From positions 1-25,282 of the IMG/VR virus record IMGVR_UViG_3300019889_000036: a stretch of 25,282 nucleotides of DNA; one strand, 5' to 3'. Position 1 is the stretch's first letter. Every line of letters starts with the position of its first letter. Origin of the DNA: a virus. Both the position numbers and the translations under genes were made by a program. The notes beneath the pieces were generated by a model. That model saw nothing but the letters and a program-made list of their open reading frames with translations. It made no database searches and was not told the DNA's origin. Shown in pieces: positions 6,501 through 13,158 of the stretch.

Positions 6501-7327
6501 CCGGCCCGGTCTGGGATGGCACCGGCGTCGATCCGTGGCTGCCCGCCCGGCTCCAGGCCCGCGCCCAGACCGCCGAGGTGGAGCGTGACATCCGGGCCGC
6601 CGTGTGGGCAGCGCTCTCGGCCTGGCTGGTGACGCTGGCGCGCCGGGTGCTGCGCACCGGCGAGCGGCCCGACCCGTACGCCGTGCACGCGCTGGCCCCG
6701 GCGTGGCGCACGGCGGTCGAGCACATCGTGCGCGGCGAGATCCGGCACGCCTTCGGCCTGGCGTTCGCCAGCCTGATGGGTGAGGACTACGACTTCTCGA
6801 GCCGGGTGGCCGCCAGCCGCTATCTGGCCGAGGTGACCAACCGCCTGGTCAAGGTGCCGGACGAGGTGTTCGACCTGGTGGCCGGTCAGATCAGCCAGGG
6901 TGTGAATCTGGGCGAGGGCATCCCGAAGCTGGCTGCCCGGGTTGACACCGTGCTGTCAACCGAGGATCAGGCGCGCTGGCCGAACCGGGCCACGGTCATC
7001 GCCCGGACCGAGACGATCGGCGCGCTGAACGCCGGGCGCAATGACGCCTTCAGCGCGTTCGAGGATGAGCGCGAGGACGATGAGCCGGAGCTGGAGAAGT
7101 TCTGGCTCGCGACCGATGACAGCCGCACCCGACCGACTCACGCCCTGGCCGAGGGTCAGCGGGTGCCGGTCGGTCAGCCCTTCATCGTCGGCGGCTTCGA
7201 GCTGATGTTCCCGGGTGACCCGACCGGTCCTCCCCAGGAGGTGATCCAGTGCCGGTGCGTACCGTTGCTGGTCGAGGTGGGTGAGGACGTGGACATGAGC
7301 GATCGACAGACCCGGCGCGGCCGGTAA
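6497..7327 (+). CDS. MuF-like capsid / head morphogenesis protein, 276 aa
   Basis: The ATG at 6497 is chosen because the 19-residue leader ORF ends on it; upstream in-frame codons overlap the hairpin and look non-coding. The C-terminal part has the MuF minihead signature: RTETIGALNAGRNDAF, then FWLATDDSRTRPTHALAEGQ, PFIVGGFELMFPGDP and a closing Cys pair in VIQCRC. In other phages such proteins are minor head components, sometimes injected with DNA. The position after the portal and before the protease is canonical, interrupted here by the neprosin-like gene. One dyad site lies inside the gene at 6942-6959. Confidence 0.85.
   Translation: MTGPVWDGTGVDPWLPARLQARAQTAEVERDIRAAVWAALSAWLVTLARRVLRTGERPDPYAVHALAPAWRTAVEHIVRGEIRHAFGLAFASLMGEDYDFSSRVAASRYLAEVTNRLVKVPDEVFDLVAGQISQGVNLGEGIPKLAARVDTVLSTEDQARWPNRATVIARTETIGALNAGRNDAFSAFEDEREDDEPELEKFWLATDDSRTRPTHALAEGQRVPVGQPFIVGGFELMFPGDPTGPPQEVIQCRCVPLLVEVGEDVDMSDRQTRRGR
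6942..6959. promoter_or_regulatory. Dispersed dyad (operator-like) site inside the MuF-like gene
   Basis: TTGAC-ACCGTGCT-GTCAA, a complete 5+5 bp dyad with the family spacing. The codons it occupies (VDTVLST) impose no such symmetry. No -10 box follows at 17 bp on either strand. Confidence 0.4.
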
Positions 7328-7351
7328 CCTGAGCAGGGGAGGACACAAGCC

Positions 7352-8812
7352 ATGGGTACCAAGTTCCGCACCATGCTCGCGCCGATCGGCCTGAGCACCG
7401 GAGACGGCCGCCGGTTCCAGTCGGGAGCCATCTCGCTCGACGCGCTCCCGATGCCGTTCGAGTGGGTGCGCTCCCGCGAGGGCGGCCACGACGGGGCCGT
7501 CAGCGTGGGCGCCGTGCAGACCGCCACCGTCGCCACGGTCAAGGAGGCCATCGCGGCGGGCTACGTCTCGGCTGAGGCGGCCAAGGGCCTGGACGCCAAG
7601 ATGGAGGCGGTCTGGGCCACCGGTGAGATGTTCGACGATGCCGACCGCGAGACCATGCCGACGCTGGCCGAGGACGTGGCCACGGCCATGCACCTGATGA
7701 CGGAGGGCACGCTCGGCCCTTCGGTCGATCTCGACTCGTTCGTGGGTGTGCCGGTGTTCGAGGGCACCGACGAACCGATCACCTATGACGACTACGAGGA
7801 CTACATCATCGAGCACGACGGGGAGGAGCCGAAGATCGAGCTTCTCGTGACGGAGGGCCGGGTGCGCGCTGGCACGCTGGTCAGCATCCCCGCCTTCGCC
7901 GAGACCGCCCGTCCGCTCGAGCTGATCGTCGAGGATGCCGAGGACGCCGAGCTGGAGGGCGACACCCAGGCCGCCGCGCTGATCGAGGCGGACCCGGCCG
8001 CTGAGCCAGTGCTGGACGTGGCCGCGCTGATCGCGAGCGTGGCCCAGGCGACCCGGCCGCTGGCTGGCCACTTCTCGCTCCCCGCACTGACCGGCCCGAC
8101 GCCGCCGATCTTCGATTGGGACAACGGCACCGTGTACGGCCACATCGCCACCTGGCAGACGTGCCACGTCGGCTATGCGGACGTGTGCGTAACGGCTCCG
8201 AAGGATGAGGCCGGTGACTACGCCTGGTTCAACCGGTTCCCGGTCGAGACCGAGGACGGCGGCACCGTGTGGGCCGGTCGGATCACTGTCGGCGGCCGTC
8301 ACGCCGGGCTGGAGCTGAGCGCCTCGGCCGCGATGAGCGCGTACGACACCAAGGTCGTGGCCGCGCATGTGCGCGCCTACGAGGACGAATACGGCATCGT
8401 GGTGGCCGGAGTGATCGATCGGCTGGCGTACGATCCCGGCACCCGGGCGATCCTCGATCGGCGCAAGGTGTCCGGTGACTGGCGTGAGACCCCGAACGGG
8501 CTGAGCCTGGTCGAGGTGCTGGCCCTCTCCCCGGGCCCGCGTGCGCACTCGGAGCCGGGCTTCCCGGTGCCAGGCACCTTCTCGGTCAACGGGCGTCAGA
8601 CCGCGCTCACGGCCGCGCTGGGGCCGGACGCGGGCACGTTGCCGGTCACTCGCTTCGCGACCGGCACGCTCGACATCGCGGGCGCTGTCCAGGCCGCGCT
8701 TCGCGAGGACCGCAAGGCTGAGGCCGCGCGTGCCGAGCTGGCGGCTGATCTCAAGCGACTGGCAGACAATGAGCGTGCGGTCCTGGCCGCCGCGCTCGGG
8801 CAGAGTGACTGA
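7352..8812 (+). CDS. Capsid maturation protease, 486 aa
   Basis: Preceded by GGGGAGG. The N-terminal half has the actinophage capsid-protease pattern: AISLDALPMPFEWVRS, then GHDGAVSVGAVQTATV, GEMFDD and GPSVDLDSF, which are strands of the protease fold that processes head proteins during assembly. The C-terminal half (about 245-430) adds DNGTVYGHIATWQTCHVG, GGRHAGLELSASAAMSAYD and VVAAHVRAYEDEYGIVVAGV, a segment usually found in the same protein in related phages; its histidines are candidates for catalysis, though I cannot assign the catalytic set by eye. The last 40 residues are helical and charged. The gene lies directly between the MuF-like gene and the small Cys protein, as expected. Confidence 0.75.
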   Translation: MGTKFRTMLAPIGLSTGDGRRFQSGAISLDALPMPFEWVRSREGGHDGAVSVGAVQTATVATVKEAIAAGYVSAEAAKGLDAKMEAVWATGEMFDDADRETMPTLAEDVATAMHLMTEGTLGPSVDLDSFVGVPVFEGTDEPITYDDYEDYIIEHDGEEPKIELLVTEGRVRAGTLVSIPAFAETARPLELIVEDAEDAELEGDTQAAALIEADPAAEPVLDVAALIASVAQATRPLAGHFSLPALTGPTPPIFDWDNGTVYGHIATWQTCHVGYADVCVTAPKDEAGDYAWFNRFPVETEDGGTVWAGRITVGGRHAGLELSASAAMSAYDTKVVAAHVRAYEDEYGIVVAGVIDRLAYDPGTRAILDRRKVSGDWRETPNGLSLVEVLALSPGPRAHSEPGFPVPGTFSVNGRQTALTAALGPDAGTLPVTRFATGTLDIAGAVQAALREDRKAEAARAELAADLKRLADNERAVLAAALGQSD

Positions 8813-8822
8813 TGGGCGGGGA

Positions 8823-8966
8823 ATGATGAGCTGCGCGTGCAAAGGCAAGAAGACCTTCAAGGTCAGGCTGCCTGGGGGGTTGGAGATCAGCAAGAGCACC
8901 GAGGCCGCCGCTGTGGCGTTCTCGGCCAAACACCCGGGCAGTAAGGTGATCAAGCCGTCTTCCTGA
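8823..8966 (+). CDS. Small Cys-containing capsid-region protein, 47 aa (DUF7196-like)
   Basis: The ATG at 8823 has a GGCGGGGA ribosome site and follows the protease stop by 10 bases. The protein begins MMSCACKGKKTFKVRLPGG and ends in a helix with AAAVAFSAKHPGSK. Tiny proteins starting with closely spaced Cys, then a KTFEV-like strand and an Ala-rich helix, occur at this place in many actinophage head gene clusters; they are of unknown function and may bind a metal. A second ATG three bases later could also be used. Confidence 0.65.
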   Translation: MMSCACKGKKTFKVRLPGGLEISKSTEAAAVAFSAKHPGSKVIKPSS

Positions 8967-9050
8967 ACCAAAGCACCCGCAGATACCCATTGGAGCCTCG
9001 TTCAGGAAGATGGACTGTCTAGTCTGAAGACCCGATGAAGGGGTGGACAC

Positions 9051-9536
9051 ATGGACATCGACCTGGGCGATGTGGTTGCCTCGTTCAACCTCCGGGTCAA
9101 GGGACACCGGCACTTCCGGCTGGTCTGGCGGATCGGCCGGGTGACCGGCACCGTCCCGGCTGACCGGATCGTCAAACCCCCTCCGTACGCAGAGCACACA
9201 GGAAGGCGAGACGCAATCATGGACCTGATGGCAGACCAGCAGGTGGCGCTGAGCATCGCGTTCACCGACGAGGTAGGCAACCCGGTAGCGACCCCCGAGG
9301 GCGCGACGGCCTCGTTCACCGTGGACGACCCGACCGTGATCAACCTGACCGACAACGGCGACCTCACCGCCGTGGCCGCCGCCGTGGGCGCGCTCGGCAC
9401 CGCGACCGTGCACGTGGTCTCGACCCTGGACGGTAAGACGGTGACCGGCGATCTCGCCATCGTCGTGGTCGCCGGTCTGGCCGAGCGGATCACGATCGTG
9501 CCGGGCGAGGTCTCCGAGGTCACTCCGGACGAGTAG
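9051..9536 (+). CDS. Ig-like (BIG2-type) virion protein, 161 aa, with an internal start at 9219
   Basis: The C-terminal 105 residues form an immunoglobulin-like domain of BIG2 type: SIAFTDEVGNPVATPEG, SFTVDDPTVINLTDNGDL, ALGTATVHVVSTLDG. Such domains decorate phage heads or tails. The first 56 residues (MDIDLGDVVASFNLRVKG, then a basic WRIGR segment) look like a separate short protein. Between them is a stretch that reads like a ribosome site (GGAAGGCGAG, 9201-9210) followed by an in-frame ATG at 9219 (MDLMADQQVALS). Either the two are one fusion protein, or translation starts mainly at 9219 and gives a 105-residue product. A strong terminator follows. Confidence 0.65.
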   Translation: MDIDLGDVVASFNLRVKGHRHFRLVWRIGRVTGTVPADRIVKPPPYAEHTGRRDAIMDLMADQQVALSIAFTDEVGNPVATPEGATASFTVDDPTVINLTDNGDLTAVAAAVGALGTATVHVVSTLDGKTVTGDLAIVVVAGLAERITIVPGEVSEVTPDE

Positions 9537-9551
9537 CCCTCCACGAACGGA

Positions 9552-9584
9552 AAAGAACCCCGGGCCATCGGCCCGGGGTTCTTT
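9552..9584. terminator. Strong bidirectional terminator between convergent genes
   Basis: AAAGAACCCCGGGCC (9552-9566) and GGCCCGGGGTTCTTT (9570-9584) form a perfect 15-bp stem with a 3-base loop, A-rich on one side and T-rich on the other, so it works in both directions. It separates the forward Ig-like gene from the reverse-strand cassette ending at 9597. Its last bases overlap a dyad site. Confidence 0.9.
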
Positions 9585-9600
9585 GACGCTTAAGTGTCAG
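9583..9600. promoter_or_regulatory. Dispersed dyad (operator-like) site at the convergent junction
   Basis: TTGAC-GCTTAAGT-GTCAG is the most symmetrical member of the family, because the centre (CTTAAG) is itself a palindrome. It directly abuts the bidirectional terminator. No promoter is needed here since both flanking genes end at this point, so it argues for a function other than promoter recognition. Confidence 0.5.
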
Positions 9601-9635
9601 AGTTTGTTCACCACCTGGACCTCCAGCGGGGTCAT
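9597..9635 (-). CDS. Possible 12-aa coupled micro-ORF
   Basis: The reverse-strand gene at 9632-9877 ends in a TGA that overlaps an ATG (TCATGA). That ATG opens MTPLEVQVVNKL before a TGA at 9597-9599. It may be a real coupled micro-peptide or the remnant of a longer C-terminus cut off by a frameshift in the preceding gene. Support is limited to the overlap and the sensible composition. Confidence 0.25.
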   Translation of the reverse strand: MTPLEVQVVNKL

Positions 9636-9877
9636 GACGCCACCAGGATTTTGCCCTTGCCGTACCGGCCGCCGTCGAGTGAAACGGTCATGTCATCCAG
9701 GTCTACCGACACTTGGAAATCGCGCGAGAGCAGGTGTCGGCGGCAGTGCGTCCAGAGCAGCTGTGCCACCTTGTCCGGGTCGTCGGCCAGGTTCTCCGGC
9801 ACGTGCACGGTGAGCGCGGCTTCCGGCGTGGTGCCCGTTCGGCCGATTCGCTCGAACTTGACAATCAAATCGGCCAT
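9632..9877 (-). CDS. Hypothetical protein, 81 aa
   Basis: Last full gene of a reverse-strand cassette. The start at 9877 shares one base with the stop of the gene before it (TAATG), and an extension upstream would read antisense to that gene. The protein, MADLIVKFERIGRTGTTPEA onward, contains a helical segment (DDPDKVAQLLWTHCRRHLLS) followed by strands (FQVSVDLDDMTVSLDGG). It appears to be a small alpha/beta protein. I do not recognise a family. Co-transcription with the genes at 9877-11166 from the promoter at 11206-11234 is likely. Confidence 0.65.
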   Translation of the reverse strand: MADLIVKFERIGRTGTTPEAALTVHVPENLADDPDKVAQLLWTHCRRHLLSRDFQVSVDLDDMTVSLDGGRYGKGKILVAS

Positions 9878-10146
9878 TACGCGTCCACCACCGGGAGGTG
9901 CACCCAGACCCAGCCGTCCGCCGGGATGACGGCGGTCTCCACACTCGTCCCGTCCACCCGGCCCACGCGCCACTGCCGCCACTCGGCGGGCTCCGGCTTG
10001 TCCTCCACGATCACGTGCTCGGTCACGGCGCCGATCCAGCGCGACGGCCGGGGACCGTTCTCGCCGATCGGGCTGGACACCAGCATGTCTCCGATGGCGA
10101 CCAGTGCCGCGCTCACGCGTGCCGGTCGGATCTTCAGTACTTCCAT
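9877..10146 (-). CDS. Hypothetical protein, 89 aa
   Basis: The start at 10146 has a GGGGAGCAGG ribosome site on the reverse strand. The sequence MEVLKIRPARVSAALVAIGD is followed by a polar segment and by strands such as AVTEHVIVEDKPEPAEWRQW and DGWVWVHLPVV. The alternating pattern and the phrase 'V-x-IGDM-L-V' suggest a small beta-barrel-type protein, but this is inference. No function is recognised. It is coupled to the downstream gene through a TAATG overlap and lies 22 bases after the basic-protein gene. Confidence 0.65.
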   Translation of the reverse strand: MEVLKIRPARVSAALVAIGDMLVSSPIGENGPRPSRWIGAVTEHVIVEDKPEPAEWRQWRVGRVDGTSVETAVIPADGWVWVHLPVVDA

Positions 10147-10168
10147 GTCCTGCTCCCCTGTTCGGTGG

Positions 10169-10432
10169 TTAGAAGATGTCGTTCTGATCCGGGGTGAGGA
10201 TCTTCCACTCAGACCCTCGGGGCCGTTCCCGCTGGGCGTCCATCTTGGCCTGACCCTCAGCGCGCTTCTTGCTCGATCGGCGCGACGAACCATGATCCAT
10301 CTGGGCGGGCACACCCTTGCCCGTCCGGCCCTTGTGAGGCAGCGCCTCGTTACCGATGCGCTTCTGAGCCTCACGCTGCGCCGCGCGCTTGGCCGCACGC
10401 TTCACGGGGTCACGTCCTGGGGAATCTCTCAC
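10169..10432 (-). CDS. Small highly basic protein, 87 aa
   Basis: A GTG at 10432 with an AGAGGAG ribosome site is preferred over an ATG eight codons... upstream at the edge of the hairpin, because the ribosome site would lie inside the longer form. The protein is dominated by Lys/Arg/Ala helices (RDPVKRAAKRAAQREAQKR, SRRSSKKRAEGQAKM) and ends in the motif SEWKILTPDQNDIF. Such a charge pattern suggests nucleic-acid or ribosome binding. The family is unrecognised. It is the second gene of the reverse cassette and follows a 13-bp hairpin. Confidence 0.6.
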   Translation of the reverse strand: MRDSPGRDPVKRAAKRAAQREAQKRIGNEALPHKGRTGKGVPAQMDHGSSRRSSKKRAEGQAKMDAQRERPRGSEWKILTPDQNDIF

Positions 10433-10452
10433 GGTTGCTCCTCTCATGGGCT

Positions 10453-10483
10453 GTGAGGGGACCTCAAACCGAGGTCCCCTCAC
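10453..10483 (-). terminator. 13-bp perfect hairpin between reverse-strand genes
   Basis: GTGAGGGGACCTC (10453-10465) and GAGGTCCCCTCAC (10471-10483) pair perfectly around a 5-base loop. No T-tract follows in either direction, so it could be a partial terminator, an attenuator, or an RNA-stability element lowering expression of the three downstream genes relative to the 223-residue protein. Its core matches the hairpin at 6392-6416. Confidence 0.55.
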
Positions 10484-10494
10484 CTGGTGTTTCT

Positions 10495-11166
10495 CTACCG
10501 TCCGGCGCAGATGGGGCCAATCCCGGCGGCCCGGCTCTCGGGGTCGGTAAGCGTTCTGCCACAGTGGCCGCACTCGCCCAGCTCCTGGCCGTAGCGGATC
10601 ATCGCGGCTTTGGCGTCCTGGGCGATCAGAGCCAGCACGGTGCGGATCCGGCCCAGGTTGCGAATCGAGTGCCACTCGTCGCTGGCCTGGATGTCCAGGA
10701 ACACGAAGCCAGCTTTGCGACCGTTCTTGACCTTGAAGAATCGGAGCGTGCCCTCCTCTTCTACCGCGTAGCGGCCGTCCGCGACCTGGACCGCCGGGGT
10801 GGCGGTCTTCGGGGCCGGAGCCGCCGCGCGCAGCTCGCGGACCTTGGCGATCAGGTTGCCGATCCAGCGGCTGGTGTTCTCCTGGGTCCAGCCGTTCGCG
10901 TAGTCCATCCGGATGTTGTATTCGACAGCCTGACGGTGGGCGGTACCGTCCAGGTCCGCCAGCTCGGAGACCAGCTTGGAGATCAGCAGTTGCTGAGCGG
11001 TGCTCGGGGTGAATCCCTGGCCGACCGGCACGCTGTCCAGGAGGTCTTCCTCGGCTGCGTGCGCCTCGGCGGTGTTGTTCGCGCCGTTCGCGCTGTGGAA
11101 GACCTGGAGGAAGTGCGCCGTGTGGGGGTTCTTCTTGAAGTTCCGTTCGCGGGTCTGGGTGCTCAT
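10495..11166 (-). CDS. DUF6011-like zinc-binding protein, 223 aa
   Basis: First gene of the reverse cassette, about 40 bases downstream of a strong promoter, with a GAAGGGA ribosome site. The N-terminus is polar; a central helical part (about 55-115) includes GFTPSTAQQLLISKLVSELA and WTQENTSRWIGNLIAKVREL; a small beta domain (about 128-180) follows. The C-terminus is ELGECGHCGRTLTDPESRA then GIGPICAGR, with three cysteines in the C-x2-C ... C arrangement seen in DUF6011 proteins, widespread in actinobacteria and their phages. The C-terminal cluster probably binds zinc. Function is unknown. Placement against the direction of the capsid genes and its own promoter mark it as a moron-type gene. 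Confidence 0.75.
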   Translation of the reverse strand: MSTQTRERNFKKNPHTAHFLQVFHSANGANNTAEAHAAEEDLLDSVPVGQGFTPSTAQQLLISKLVSELADLDGTAHRQAVEYNIRMDYANGWTQENTSRWIGNLIAKVRELRAAAPAPKTATPAVQVADGRYAVEEEGTLRFFKVKNGRKAGFVFLDIQASDEWHSIRNLGRIRTVLALIAQDAKAAMIRYGQELGECGHCGRTLTDPESRAAGIGPICAGR

Positions 11167-11205
11167 CGCCGGTGTTCCCTTCGCTCGGCCTCGCTGACAA
11201 GGATC

Positions 11206-11234
11206 ACATTACCGTCATGACTGTTAGGTGTCAA
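11206..11234 (-). promoter_or_regulatory. Reverse promoter with embedded dyad, for the 9597-11166 cassette
   Basis: On the reverse strand TTGACA (11234-11229) and TAATGT (11211-11206) are separated by exactly 17 bp, close to a consensus sigma-70/HrdB promoter. The dyad ATGAC-TGTTAGGT-GTCAA occupies 11217-11234, so a protein bound there would cover the -35. It also sits 120 bases upstream of the divergently transcribed major capsid gene. Confidence 0.8.
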
Positions 11235-11244
11235 CACTCCAGTC

Positions 11245-11305
11245 GGACGGACATTTGGATCGAGCCGTCCTTACCGGTGCTAAGCTGCTGGCCAGACGCA
11301 CCGGT
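11245..11305 (+). promoter_or_regulatory. Two consecutive hairpins upstream of the major capsid gene
   Basis: GGACGG (11245-11250) pairs with CCGTCC (11265-11270), and ACCGGTGC (11273-11280) pairs perfectly with GCACCGGT (11298-11305). They lie between the reverse promoter and the capsid start at 11358. They may stabilise the abundant capsid mRNA or act in transcription control. A forward promoter is not clearly visible here (a TTGGAT ... TAAGCT pair has too wide a spacer). Confidence 0.4.
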
Positions 11306-11357
11306 GTCGCGTTTCGGACCGGCCGGAGTCATAGACCTACACAAAAGGACGAAGCGC

Positions 11358-13058
11358 ATGTATACGTTCCCGTTCGAGGTCCCGGCTGACCTGACCGCGC
11401 TCAGCGCGGAAGAGTTCGCGACGTTCGCGGCGCTGGTCCGGACCCATGCCCAGAGCGTCATGGCCGACGAGGCCGCGACCCCCGATGCGCTGACCGCGAC
11501 TCGCGACCTGTTCAACAGCGTCGGCGCCGAGCAGACCCGGCGCACCGACGAGGCCGCCGCCGCGACCGCAGCGCGCGCCGAGCTGGCAACCGGCCTGGCG
11601 CCGGTCGAGACCCCCCCGGCCGTCGTGCCTCCGGTCGAGACCCCTCCCGCTACCGTGCCTCCGGTCACGCCCCCGGCTGAGACCCCTCCGGTCGAGACGG
11701 CCAGCACCATCGACCCGCCGCCCGAGGTCGAGCCCGAGCGGTTCGCCACGATGGTGGCCAGCTCCGATGCGCACAGCGCGGGCACCGAACTCGCCTCGTT
11801 CGCGGACGCCGGTGTCCTGATCGAGCGGCGCCTGGCCAGCTACTCCACCGGTAGCGGCAACAAGGTGCTCGCCGAGGGCCGCCAGATGGGCCACGGCCGG
11901 TTCAAGATCGGTAGCCGCACGCTCAACCGGCACAGCAACGTGGCGTTCCAGCGCCAGTTCCCGGACAACCTGCGGATCCGGGACACCAAGGACGCGACCA
12001 CGGTCCTGGACTACGCGGCCAACGAGTCCCGCCTGGTCGGCGGCTCCCTCACGGCCGCGATGACCGCCCAGGTGGCGGCCGGTAAGTCGCTCACGGCGGC
12101 AGTCGGCTGGTGTGCACCGTCCGAGACGATCTACGACCTCTGCGCGCTCGAGACGCTCGACGGCATGCTCGATATCGCCGAGGTCCAGGCGACCCGGGGC
12201 GGTTTCTTCGTCCCCGAGAACGGCGGCCCGAACTTCTCGGTCATCTTCGACTCCATCGGCGACGACGGGGACGTGATCCTGACCGAGTACGACGTGGAGA
12301 ACGGCGCCGACAAGGTGTGCGTCGAGATCCCCTGCCCGGACTTCGTGGAGGTCCGGCTGGACGTGGCCTACGTCTGCATCACCGGCTCGCTGCTCCAGCG
12401 CCGGGGATACCCGGAGGCGGTCACCCGGTTCAGCCAGGGCGCCATGGTCGCGCTGGCCCACAAGGTCAACGAGTCGGTCATCGCGCGCATCGTCGCCGGT
12501 TCCGGCGCGCCGGTCGTCATCGCGGCTGACGCCTCGGGCGACGACGCGGCGTCGGCCCTGCTCTCGGCCGTCGAGCTGGCGATCGAGGACATGAAGTACC
12601 GCAACCGGATGGCCCGCAACGCGACCATCGAGGTCGTGCTCCCCGCCTGGGTCATCGCGCCCATCCGGGCCGCGCTGTCCCGGCGCCAGGGCGTGGCCGA
12701 GATCAACGTCTCGGACGCGGACATCCTGGCCGCCTTCACCACCCGGCACGCGGTCCCGCGCTTCGTGTACGACTGGCAGGACGCCTACTCCGGCCTGTCC
12801 GGCGGCCCCGGCGCGCAGACCGCCATCACGGCGTTCCCGACGACCGTCCAGTTCCTGGTCTACCCGGCCGGTACCTGGGTCAAGCCGGTGCGTGACGTGG
12901 TGTCGCTGGACACGGTGTACGACAACGCGCTTCTGACCCAGAACCAGTACACCGCGCTCTTCGTGGAGGACGGGTTCAACGTCATCAAGATGTGCGCGGA
13001 CTCGCGCCTCTACCAGGCGACCATGGACGTTTCCGGCGTCACCGGATGCTGCCCGTAA
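11358..13058 (+). CDS. Major capsid protein with N-terminal scaffold-like domain, 566 aa
   Basis: The ATG at 11358 (MYTFPFEVPADLTALSAEEF) has an AAGGACGAAG ribosome site; the frame is open further upstream but runs through the promoter and hairpins. Residues 1-81 are helical and Ala/Glu-rich, like a delta or scaffold domain. Residues 82-127 form a repetitive Pro-Val-Glu-Thr linker (VETPPAVVPPVETPPATVPP). The rest is an HK97-type capsid protein: KVLAEGRQMGHGRFKIGS, GGFFVPENGGPNFSVIFD, a long insertion of Cys-containing strands, LLQRRGYPEAVTRFSQGAM, the spine-like helix with MKYRNRMARNATIEVVLPAW, and a P-domain close with FPTTVQFLVYPAGTWVKP. Scaffold removal by the upstream protease near the linker is expected by analogy. 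Confidence 0.88.
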   Translation: MYTFPFEVPADLTALSAEEFATFAALVRTHAQSVMADEAATPDALTATRDLFNSVGAEQTRRTDEAAAATAARAELATGLAPVETPPAVVPPVETPPATVPPVTPPAETPPVETASTIDPPPEVEPERFATMVASSDAHSAGTELASFADAGVLIERRLASYSTGSGNKVLAEGRQMGHGRFKIGSRTLNRHSNVAFQRQFPDNLRIRDTKDATTVLDYAANESRLVGGSLTAAMTAQVAAGKSLTAAVGWCAPSETIYDLCALETLDGMLDIAEVQATRGGFFVPENGGPNFSVIFDSIGDDGDVILTEYDVENGADKVCVEIPCPDFVEVRLDVAYVCITGSLLQRRGYPEAVTRFSQGAMVALAHKVNESVIARIVAGSGAPVVIAADASGDDAASALLSAVELAIEDMKYRNRMARNATIEVVLPAWVIAPIRAALSRRQGVAEINVSDADILAAFTTRHAVPRFVYDWQDAYSGLSGGPGAQTAITAFPTTVQFLVYPAGTWVKPVRDVVSLDTVYDNALLTQNQYTALFVEDGFNVIKMCADSRLYQATMDVSGVTGCCP

Positions 13059-13070
13059 CCACCTCTCGGT

Positions 13071-13132
13071 CTCCCCGGCTGGGGCTGTCCGGTCAACCGA
13101 CCAACGGCCCGGGAAACAGCCCAGCCGGGGAG
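13071..13132 (+). terminator. Long hairpin after the major capsid gene
   Basis: CTCCCCGGCTGGGGCTGT (13071-13088) pairs with ACAGCCCAGCCGGGGAG (13116-13132) over 17 bp with one bulge; the loop contains a further small hairpin. No T-tract follows. It is well placed to make the capsid message more abundant than the genes downstream, by partial termination or by blocking 3' decay. Confidence 0.6.
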
Positions 13133-13158
13133 CTACTCACCTGAGGAGGTGATCACTG

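Noticed and set aside
6956-8971. Long open reverse frame opposite the MuF-like and protease genes
   Set aside because: Composition is Arg/His/Gly/Val-rich noise typical of antisense frames in GC-rich genes; it spans two well-supported forward genes.
8990-9025. TTGGAG ... TAGTCT as a promoter for the Ig-like gene
   Set aside because: The spacer would be 24 bp; no better -35 is present.
9858-9887. TTGACA-like -35 (TTGACAATC) on the forward strand
   Set aside because: It lies inside a reverse-strand gene and no -10 box follows at 16-19 bp.
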